Made by a program: the position numbers and the translations under genes. DNA of 37,032 bases from Fen-330 sp050008465 (GTDB lineage Bacteria; Acidobacteriota; Terriglobia; Bryobacterales; Bryobacteraceae). Positions 24,416-31,154 of this stretch are shown here, piece after piece (positions within the stretch are counted from its first letter, which is position 1; the number at the start of each line of letters is the position of its first letter). The notes below the pieces were generated by a model, which was given only the letters and a program-made list of their open reading frames with translations, did not search any database and had not been told where the DNA came from. The stretch is from positions 1 to 37,032 of the forward strand of contig JBEKMO010000053.1 of NCBI GenBank assembly GCA_050008465.1, written 5' to 3'.

Positions 24416-24436
24416 CGCTCCTTGTGAATATGGTTG

Positions 24437-25285
24437 TCAGTACATGGGCCGCGCTTTGGGCGCCTCGCCGGTCTTCCCCGCCGCCTCCAGCACCGGACGC
24501 GCCCCCGCGGCCATCATCCCCAGCTCGCTCGACGCCTGGAAGAACCGGAAGCCCTCTTTGATGTACTCGCCGATGTCGGCGGCCCCCGCCGTTCGCCCCA
24601 CCGGGATGTTCCGCCGTTTGGCCGCCGCCACCACCTTCGCCATGGCCTCCTTCACCTCGGGCGTCTGCTTGCCGCGGAAACCATAGGAGTGCGAGAGGTC
24701 GAACGGTCCGATAAACACCACGTCGATCCCCGGCACGGCAAGGATCGCGTCGATGTTCTCCACGGCCTGCTTCTGCTCGATGATGATGACCACCATCGCG
24801 TTCTTGTCCGCGAAATCCGCGTAGCCCCCCGGCGCCGGCCAGCGCAGAGTCGCCAATCCCGGCCCCGCCCCGCGCAGTCCCAGCGGGGGGTACTTGCACG
24901 CCGCCACCGCCTGCCGCGCCAATTCCGGCGTCGAGGTGAATGGAAAGATCACGCCCAGCGCCCCCACGTCGAGCGCCCGCTTGGCGGTCCACAGCTCGTT
25001 CACCGGCACCCGGATGAAGGGCGCCGTCGAGGTGCCCTGCGTGGCCAGAACCATGTTCCGCGCCGTCTCCAGCGTGATGGCGCTGTGCTCCATCTCGATC
25101 CACACGAAGTCGAACCCCAGCCTGGCGGCCTCCAAGGCCACCTCCGCGCTGGGGACCGTAACCGTCAGCCCGATCACCGGCTTGCCCTCGCGCAGCGTCT
25201 TCTTGACCGGGTTCTCCCATTCGCTCTGCGCGTGCAGCACCGTCCCGCTCAGCAGGGACGCCACCAGGATGAGTCTGCTCCTCAT
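24437..25285 (-). CDS. HpaI/HpcH-type aldolase with an N-terminal signal peptide
   Basis: A 282-residue class II pyruvate-type aldolase related to 4-hydroxy-2-oxoheptane-1,7-dioate aldolase (HpaI), which splits 2-keto-3-hydroxy acids to pyruvate and an aldehyde. Catalytic residues are visible: His in WIEMEHSA, Arg in PFIRVP, Glu in VIIIEQKQAVENID and Asp in FIGPFDLSHS, the last two being metal ligands. The N-terminus MRSRLILVASLLSGTVLHAQ is a clear signal peptide. The ATG at 25285 has a near-perfect AAGGAGGG site; the frame is open to 25321 but lacks such a site. First gene of a three-gene operon with the dehydrogenase and the Dabb protein, all with signal peptides. Substrate not known. Confidence 0.88.
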   Translation of the reverse strand: MRSRLILVASLLSGTVLHAQSEWENPVKKTLREGKPVIGLTVTVPSAEVALEAARLGFDFVWIEMEHSAITLETARNMVLATQGTSTAPFIRVPVNELWTAKRALDVGALGVIFPFTSTPELARQAVAACKYPPLGLRGAGPGLATLRWPAPGGYADFADKNAMVVIIIEQKQAVENIDAILAVPGIDVVFIGPFDLSHSYGFRGKQTPEVKEAMAKVVAAAKRRNIPVGRTAGAADIGEYIKEGFRFFQASSELGMMAAGARPVLEAAGKTGEAPKARPMY

Positions 25286-25352
25286 AACCCTCCTTTCCCG
25301 ATTCCTAGTGTAGTGCCGCATGCCGATTGACGGTTATTCGCAGACTCGTGGC

Positions 25353-25436
25353 GCGGGCTTCAGCCTGCCGTGTCGGCACTCGTGCCGACACCCTGGCGTC
25401 GAGAAGAGTCTCGACGCGGCACGCAGGAGTGCGTGC
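25353..25436. repeat. Composite interspersed repeat of four hairpins
   Basis: Four stems follow one another: GCGGGCT with AGCCTGC (25353-25368, one wobble); GTGTCGGCAC (25370-25379) with GTGCCGACAC (25382-25391); GCGTCGAGA (25396-25404) with TCTCGACGC (25409-25417); GCACGC (25419-25424) with GCGTGC (25431-25436). The third and fourth stems are the part shared with the end of the catalase gene at 7704-7750. No gene is seen between 25286 and 25556; this element fills most of it. Confidence 0.8.
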
Positions 25437-25556
25437 GCCACAAGAAGCCGCTTGGGCGGGAGGCTGCATACATGCTCTTACTTGCGCCGCACTACACTGG
25501 TTCCACGGCCGCGCCGGTTCCGGCACGGTTGTTCCCGTCGCGCCGGCGCCTCCGTG

Positions 25557-28502
25557 TCACTGATGGGAGCGGCCGGCGCCCCCCGCGCGGATCTTCCCTG
25601 CCGGAGTCTCGCCAGTGTCCAGCAGCTTGCGGATCTTCGATCCGAGGGCCTTCCGCGAGAACGGTTTCTGCAATAGTTGGGTTTCAGCTCCCAGGACTCC
25701 GTGGCGCGCGATGACCTCGTCGGTGTAACCCGAGATATAGAGCACCTTCAGGTCCGGCTGCATCGCCATCAGCGTCTCGGCCAACTGCGCCCCGCTCATC
25801 AGCGGCATGATCACGTCAGTGATCAGCAGGTCGATCGAGTCGCGGTTGGCCTCCCAGACGCGAAGGGCCTCCGGTCCATCGCTGGCCTCCAGCACCCGGT
25901 AGCCCTGCGACAGCAGCATCTCGCACGCGAGCTTGCGTACCTCCACCTCGTCCTCCACCAGCAGGATGGTCTCGGTGCCTCTTCGGGGCGCCCGCGCGCC
26001 CACCTCGTGCCGCACGGGCCTCAGCGCGCGCTCGACCCGCGGCAGGTAGATCCGGAACGTCGTGCCCTTTCCCAGTTCGGTCTCCACCAGGATGTCGCCG
26101 CCGCTCTGCTTCACCACGCCGTACACGGTGGCCAGCCCCAGGCCGGTCCCTTTGCCCTTCGCTTTGGTGGTGAAGAACGGTTCGAAGAGTTGACTCCGGA
26201 CCTCGGCATCCATCCCGGTCCCGGTGTCCGTGACCGAAAGCACTACGTAAGTCCCGGCGGCCAGGTCCGGAGGCACGCCGGCCGGATGCGCTTCCAGTAC
26301 CGCGGTTGCGGTCGCGACGCTCAATCTGCCGCCCGTGGGCATGGCATCCCGCGCGTTCAGCGCCAGATTCATGAGCACCTGCTCGAGCTGGCTCGGGTCG
26401 GCTTTCACCCGCGCCGCTTCCGGCGCCAGCCCCAGCCGCAGCTCGATGTCCTCGCCGATCACGCGGCGCAGCATCTTGCCAATCTTCGAGACCAGGCGGT
26501 TCAAATCGAGCACCTTGGGCTGAACCATCTGCCGCCGGCTGAACGCCAGAAGCTGCCGCGTGAGAGCGGAAGCGCGGTTAGCGGCTTCCACCACCGCTTC
26601 CATATCCTTCCGCAGCGGGTCGCGGGCTTCCAGGCCGTCGAACACCATCTGGCCGTAACCGCCAATGATGGTCAGAAGGTTGTTGAAGTCGTGCGCCACG
26701 CCGCCCGCCAGCCGTCCTAACGCCTCCAGCTTTTGGGATTGGCGGAACTGCTCTTCGAGCTGCTTGCGCGCCGTGACGTCCTGGAAATACACCGAGAGGC
26801 CGTTTTCCGAGGGGTAGGCGTGAACCTCGGCCCAGATCTTGCGTGCCGGAAAGGGAGCCGTGAACTCCACCGGCACGCTCTCAGCAGCGGCTTCGCGGCA
26901 CTGGGTCTCGAACACCGTGCCCGCCAGTTCGGGGAGCTCCTCCCAAACGTTCCGGCCAATCAGCTCCTCGCGCCGCCGGCCGATGAATTGCTCGGCCTTG
27001 CCGTTGAGGTACGTGAAGCGCCAGTCGCGGTCCAGCGCGAAGAACCCGTCGGTGATGCTTTCCAGGATGTTCGAGATCTGCCGGCTCGACTCGCGCAGCG
27101 CCCGCTCGGCCCGCTTGCGGTTGGTGATGTCCCGCACGATGCAGGTGACCAGGTCGCCGGTTTCGGACCTGATCGGGCTGAGCCGGATCTCGACCGGGAA
27201 CTCCGTGCCGTCCTTGCGGCGGGCGGAACCATCGCAGCCGGGCGTCACGGGGCGGCTCGCCGGATCCGCCAGATAGTCCGTGCGATGCGCAACGTGCGCG
27301 TCCCGCAGGCTTTCTGGCACCAGGGTCTCCACGGGCTGGCCCAGCAGTTCCTCGCGCGAGAAGCCAAACAGCCGCTCCGTCGCGGAGTTGGCCAGCAGGA
27401 TGCGCCCGTCGCGGTCGACTTCCAGAATGGCATCCGGCGCCGCCTCCAGCAGCTCGTGGAACCTGGCCTCAGCCTTGGCCTGGGCCAGCGCGGCCTGCTC
27501 GCTAAGATGCAGGCGGGCGCGCTCCTCCTCGGCGCGGCGCCGCTGGACTTCGCGCTCCATGCTTTCGAGCGCGAAACTGACGTCGTCCGCGACTTCCTCG
27601 AGCAGTTCGACGTTCTCGGAATCGAAAAAGCCGGGCTCGCCGGCGTACAGGCTCAGAACGCCGGCCGGCTGGCCCTGAACCTGGAGCGGAAACGCGGCCG
27701 AGGAACGATAGCCGCGCCGGGCCGCCTCCTCCCTCCACGGCGCCATCGCGGCGTCCCAGGGGATGTCATTGCACACGAAGTGGCGTCCCTGGCGCAGGGC
27801 GCTGCCGGTGGGTCCGCCGCCTTCCGGTTCCTCCCGCATCGAGATCCGGATGGCGCCCAAATAGCCGTCCTCGAGACCGTAGTGCGCCACCGGTTCGACC
27901 AGCAGGGTCTCTTTATTGACCAAGCCGATCCAGGCCATGCGGAAACCGCCGTCCTCGACGGCAATGCGGCAGACTTCGTGCAGCAGAGAGTCGCGGCTGC
28001 GGCTGCGCACGATGGCCTGGCCGAGGTGGCTGAGCACCGAGCACAGGCGGCTGAGACGGAGGATCTTCTCCTGGGCGCGCTTGCGATCGGCCAGCTCGGC
28101 CCGGCGTTCGAGCGCCCGTCGCACCGCCGCCGGGAGCCGGCTCAGCCGCCCCTTGAGGACGCAATCGGAGGCGCCCCGGTGAATGCACTCCACCGCGCTC
28201 TCCTCGCCCACCGCGCCGGTCAGCAGAACCACCGGGATCTCGAGACCCTTCTCGCGAAGATACTCCAGGACGTCGATGCCCGACCCATCCGCCACCTCGT
28301 CGTCCGCCAGGATGACATCGTAGTGCCCGCCGGCTACCGCATTGCGAAACGCTTCCGGCGTCGACACCACCTCCGCGCGGACCTCCACTCCCGCACTTCT
28401 CAACTCATCCAGGCACAGCGCGGAGTCCGCCGGGTTCCGGTTAAGGAGGAGGATACCGAGCTCGGCGGACGGGAAGGCTGGCTCGGGAGAATTGGCGCCC
28501 AA
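25557..28502 (-). CDS. Hybrid sensor histidine kinase (REC-GAF-PAS-PAS-HisKA-HATPase-REC)
   Basis: A 981-residue soluble signalling protein with no membrane helix. Order: receiver-like domain at about 15-130 (Asp in VILADDEVADGSG), GAF at about 150-320 (AWIGLVNKETLLVEPVAHYG, AAFPLQVQGQPAGVLSLYAG), PAS at about 345-470 (APDAILEVDRDGRILLANSA), PAS at about 480-590, HisKA with phospho-His in AGGVAHDFNNLLTIIGGYG, HATPase with NLALNARDAMPTGG (N box) and VTDTGTGM and GKGTGLGLATVYG (G boxes), and a C-terminal receiver with Asp in LLITDVIMPLMSG. The GAF and PAS domains would sense cytoplasmic or redox cues. No response regulator with an output domain lies nearby, so its partner is elsewhere. The start is a TTG at 28502; no ATG fits, so the exact start is uncertain. 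Confidence 0.93.
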   Translation of the reverse strand: MGANSPEPAFPSAELGILLLNRNPADSALCLDELRSAGVEVRAEVVSTPEAFRNAVAGGHYDVILADDEVADGSGIDVLEYLREKGLEIPVVLLTGAVGEESAVECIHRGASDCVLKGRLSRLPAAVRRALERRAELADRKRAQEKILRLSRLCSVLSHLGQAIVRSRSRDSLLHEVCRIAVEDGGFRMAWIGLVNKETLLVEPVAHYGLEDGYLGAIRISMREEPEGGGPTGSALRQGRHFVCNDIPWDAAMAPWREEAARRGYRSSAAFPLQVQGQPAGVLSLYAGEPGFFDSENVELLEEVADDVSFALESMEREVQRRRAEEERARLHLSEQAALAQAKAEARFHELLEAAPDAILEVDRDGRILLANSATERLFGFSREELLGQPVETLVPESLRDAHVAHRTDYLADPASRPVTPGCDGSARRKDGTEFPVEIRLSPIRSETGDLVTCIVRDITNRKRAERALRESSRQISNILESITDGFFALDRDWRFTYLNGKAEQFIGRRREELIGRNVWEELPELAGTVFETQCREAAAESVPVEFTAPFPARKIWAEVHAYPSENGLSVYFQDVTARKQLEEQFRQSQKLEALGRLAGGVAHDFNNLLTIIGGYGQMVFDGLEARDPLRKDMEAVVEAANRASALTRQLLAFSRRQMVQPKVLDLNRLVSKIGKMLRRVIGEDIELRLGLAPEAARVKADPSQLEQVLMNLALNARDAMPTGGRLSVATATAVLEAHPAGVPPDLAAGTYVVLSVTDTGTGMDAEVRSQLFEPFFTTKAKGKGTGLGLATVYGVVKQSGGDILVETELGKGTTFRIYLPRVERALRPVRHEVGARAPRRGTETILLVEDEVEVRKLACEMLLSQGYRVLEASDGPEALRVWEANRDSIDLLITDVIMPLMSGAQLAETLMAMQPDLKVLYISGYTDEVIARHGVLGAETQLLQKPFSRKALGSKIRKLLDTGETPAGKIRAGGAGRSHQ

Positions 28503-28575
28503 AACGCAACCATTCTACCGCCGCGCGACCCGCAAGCGCCAAAACTTAATGAACGCCCACGCTACAATGCCTTTG

Positions 28576-29385
28576 ATGACTCGCTTTCCGGGCGCCCACT
28601 TTCTTCGCAACCTCGTGGAGCGCCGCAACTTGCTCTTTCAGCTCGTGCGCCGCGATTTCAGCCAGCGCTTCGTGGGCTCGGCGGCCGGCTGGCTCTGGGG
28701 CGTGATCCAGCCCCTGGTGCTGCTGGTGAGCTGGGTGTTTGTGTTCCGCATCTGCATGCGCATCTCCTTGCCGCGCGAAGCCCCCACGCAGAATTTTGCC
28801 CTGTACCTCTTCGCCGGCTTCCTGCCCTGGCTCCTGTTTCAGGAGACCGTGCAGCGCTCCGCCACCTGCCTGCTCGACCACCAGAACCTGATCACCAAGA
28901 CCATCTTTCCCGCCGAGATCGTGCCGGTCTCCATCTTTCTCTCCTCGCTGATGAATCATCTGATCGCCCTGGCGCTGGCCATGGGCGCGATCGGCATCTG
29001 GGACAGGCACTTCAGCCCGATGGTGTTGTACCTCCCGGTCTACATGTTTCTGATCGGACTGCTTGCGGTCGGCATCGGCTGGATCGTCTCGAGCCTCCAC
29101 GTCTACCTTCGGGACACCGCGCAGGTGCTTACGGTCGTTCTGACCTTCTGGTTCTGGTTCACGCCCATCTTCATCGTCGAGGAGATGATTCCCCAGCAGT
29201 ACCGTTTTGTGCTGCGGGCCAATCCCCTGGCCTACCTGGTTCGCGCCTACCGCGAGCGGCTCCTTTCGAGCCACCCGCCGAGCCTCCACGAAATCGCCGT
29301 CATCGCCGCCTACGCCCTGGCCGCCTTCCTCGCCGGCGGCTTCTTCTTCCGCCATCTCAAGCGCGGCTTCGCCGATGTCTTGTGA
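28576..29385 (+). CDS. ABC-2 type permease for polysaccharide export
   Basis: About 270 residues with six membrane helices, of the ABC-2 permease type (Wzm/TagG/KpsM-like) that exports O-antigen or other polysaccharide with a separate ATPase. Typical landmarks are LVRRDFSQRFVGSAAGWLWG near the start, ALYLFAGFLPWLLFQETVQR, FLSSLMNHLIALALA, SSLHVYLRDTAQVL, the FWFWFTPIFIVEEMIP loop, and ANPLAYLVRAYRERLL near the end. Start uncertain: ATGs at 28549, 28567 and 28576 are in frame. I favour 28576 because a TACAAT (28563-28568) could serve as -10 just before it and the family's N-terminus fits. The ATPase partner (Wzt-like) is not in this window; the next gene is selD. It is divergent from the histidine kinase. 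Confidence 0.9.
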   Translation: MTRFPGAHFLRNLVERRNLLFQLVRRDFSQRFVGSAAGWLWGVIQPLVLLVSWVFVFRICMRISLPREAPTQNFALYLFAGFLPWLLFQETVQRSATCLLDHQNLITKTIFPAEIVPVSIFLSSLMNHLIALALAMGAIGIWDRHFSPMVLYLPVYMFLIGLLAVGIGWIVSSLHVYLRDTAQVLTVVLTFWFWFTPIFIVEEMIPQQYRFVLRANPLAYLVRAYRERLLSSHPPSLHEIAVIAAYALAAFLAGGFFFRHLKRGFADVL

Positions 29386-29430
29386 GCGGCCCACACGCTG
29401 AAACACCCCGCTCGCCCGCGGTAGGATTGA

Positions 29431-30462
29431 ATGGTGCCCTCGAAACCCAAGAAGCTGACCGCGCACGTCAAGGCCGCGGGTTGAGCCTCCAAACTGAGTC
29501 CAAAGGTTTTGGACCAGGTGCTGGCCCGCCTGCCCAGCGTGCCGGATCGGAACGTGCTGGTAGGGTTTGAGACGTCCGACGATGCCGGCGTCTACAAGCT
29601 GACGCCGAAGTGTGCCCTGGTTCAGAGCGTGGACTTCATCACCCCCATCGTCGACGATCCCTTTACCTTCGGGGCGATTGCGGCGGCCAATGCCCTGAGC
29701 GACATCTACGCCATGGGCGGGTGGCCGCTCTCGGCCCTGGCCCTGGTGGCGTATCCGGCCAAAGGGGATCTGGACGATCTCGCGGAGATCATGCGCGGCG
29801 GCTTCGAGAAGATGCTCGAGGCCGGCTGTATCGTGATCGGCGGGCACAGCATCGCCGACGACGAAATCAAGTTCGGCTACGCCGTCACCGGCATCGTCCA
29901 CCCGGACCGCGTCGTGACCAATGCCGCCGCGCGCCCGGGCGACCTGCTGGTGCTCACCAAGCGCATCGGCACCGGGGTCATCGCCACCGCGCTCAAACGC
30001 GGCGTCGCCGCCCGCACCCACGTCAAAGCCTCTATCGCCTCCATGCTCGAGCTGAACCACCGGGCCTGGCAAACCATGATCGGTTTCGGCGCACACGCAT
30101 GCACCGACGTCAGCGGCTTCGGCCTCATCGGCCACGCCCGGGAAATGGCGCTGGCCAGAGGCGTCACCATCGAGATCGAGGCCGCGAGCGTGCGGTTCCT
30201 CCCCGGCGCGGCCCGCTACGCGCGCCAGGGCGCCATCCCCGGCGGCTTGAAAAACAATCGCGAATTCGCCTCCTGCGCGGTCGAAATCGCGCGCGAGTTG
30301 CCGCCCGAGATTGAAAACCTGCTCTACGACCCGCAGACCTCCGGCGGCCTGCTCATCTCGGCCGCCGAGCCCGAAGCCGCCGCGATGGCGCGCAACCTCG
30401 ACGGCGCGTACCTCGTCGGCCGCGTCCTCGAGCGGCGGGACAAGGCCATTCGCATCGTATGA
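29431..30462 (+). CDS. selD: Selenide, water dikinase, itself a selenoprotein (in-frame TGA = Sec18)
   Basis: A 343-residue enzyme that makes selenophosphate from selenide and ATP, the selenium donor for selenocysteine. Read from the ATG at 29431, the frame gives MVPSKPKKLTAHVKAAG, then TGA (29482-29484), then ASKLSPKVLDQVLARLP and the full SelD domain: LVGFETSDDAGVYKL, SVDFITPIVDDPFTFG, AANALSDIYAMGG, CIVIGGHSIADDEIKFGYAV, and GFGLIGHAREMA. The TGA falls exactly at the active-site Cys/Sec; U18-x-x-K21 matches Cys17-x-x-Lys20 of E. coli SelD. A SECIS-like hairpin follows. A tool that ignores Sec would start at the TTG at 29509 and lose the active site. Its stop overlaps the pyrF start (ATGA). 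Confidence 0.9.
29494..29517 (+). promoter_or_regulatory. SECIS-like hairpin downstream of the Sec codon of selD
   Basis: CTG (29494-29496), a bulged A, and GTCCAA (29498-29503) pair with TTGGAC (29509-29514) and CAG (29515-29517). The loop AGGTT (29504-29508) contains the GGU expected in bacterial SECIS loops for SelB binding. The stem begins 9 bases after the TGA (the upper stem 13 bases after), close to the spacing in E. coli fdhF. Confidence 0.7.
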
Positions 30463-31136
30463 ACCCCCTCATCGTGGCGCTGGACTTCGAGTCGGCGGAG
30501 CGCGCCCGCGAACTGGTGGACGCCCTCGACGGCACGATCTCCTTCTATAAGGTCGGCTTGGAGCTGTACGCCGCCGCCGGCATGGAGTTCGCCAGGGAAC
30601 TCGTCGCCCGGGGCAAGGACGTTTTCCTCGACCTGAAGCTCTATGACATCGGCGAGACGGTGAAACGCGCGGTGGCCCAACTGGCCGCGAGCGGCGTGCG
30701 CTTCACCACCGTGCATGGCAGCAGGGCGGTGATGCAGGCCGCCGTCCAGGGGCGCGGCGCTTCCAACTTGCAGTTGCTTGCCGTGACCGTTCTCACCAGT
30801 TTCGATCAGGATGACCTGGCCGACCTCGGCTATCCCTGTCCGCTCTCGGATCTGGTCGCTCTCCGCGTGCGCAAAGCCTGCGAGGCCGGCATCGACGGCA
30901 TCGTGTGCTCCCCGCTCGAAGTGGCGGCGGTGCGCGCCATCGCCGGGCCAAACGCCGTGCTCGTGACCCCTGGCGTGCGCTCCGCCGGGGCGGGGAAGGG
31001 CGATCAAAAACGCGTCGCGACGCCCGCCGAAGCGCTGGCCAACGGCGCCGACTACCTGGTCATCGGCCGCCAGATCACCCGCGCCCCCGATCCCGCCGCC
31101 GAAGCGCGCCGCATCCTCGCCGAGCTCCAGCGCTAA
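30459..31136 (+). CDS. pyrF: Orotidine 5'-phosphate decarboxylase
   Basis: A 225-residue cytoplasmic enzyme that decarboxylates OMP to UMP, the last step of de novo pyrimidine synthesis. It shows LIVALDFESAERARELVDAL at the start, FYKVGLELY, the catalytic DLKLYDIGETV (Lys-Asp network), TTVHGSRAVMQAA, VTPGVRSAG and GADYLVIGRQITRAPDPAAE at the phosphate site. The length is typical for the bacterial short form. The ATG overlaps the selD stop by four bases (ATGA), so translation is probably coupled. alaS follows after 18 bases. No functional tie with selenium metabolism is known; the cluster looks like a compact housekeeping run. Confidence 0.95.
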   Translation: MNPLIVALDFESAERARELVDALDGTISFYKVGLELYAAAGMEFARELVARGKDVFLDLKLYDIGETVKRAVAQLAASGVRFTTVHGSRAVMQAAVQGRGASNLQLLAVTVLTSFDQDDLADLGYPCPLSDLVALRVRKACEAGIDGIVCSPLEVAAVRAIAGPNAVLVTPGVRSAGAGKGDQKRVATPAEALANGADYLVIGRQITRAPDPAAEARRILAELQR

Positions 31137-31154
31137 CCATGTCACAATGAGTTT

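Noticed and set aside
26733..29570. 945-codon open frame on the plus strand
   Set aside because: It is antisense to the histidine kinase and overlaps the permease in another frame. Its product is Arg/Gly/Pro-rich with no domain, as expected for a GC-rich shadow frame.
28546..30135. 529-codon open frame on the minus strand
   Set aside because: It crosses both the permease and selD in antisense; those genes have clear family motifs and this frame has none.
29509..30462. selD as a truncated gene starting at TTG 29509
   Set aside because: That start lies inside the SECIS-like stem and lacks the active-site residue. The ATG at 29431 with TGA read as Sec restores the full family N-terminus.
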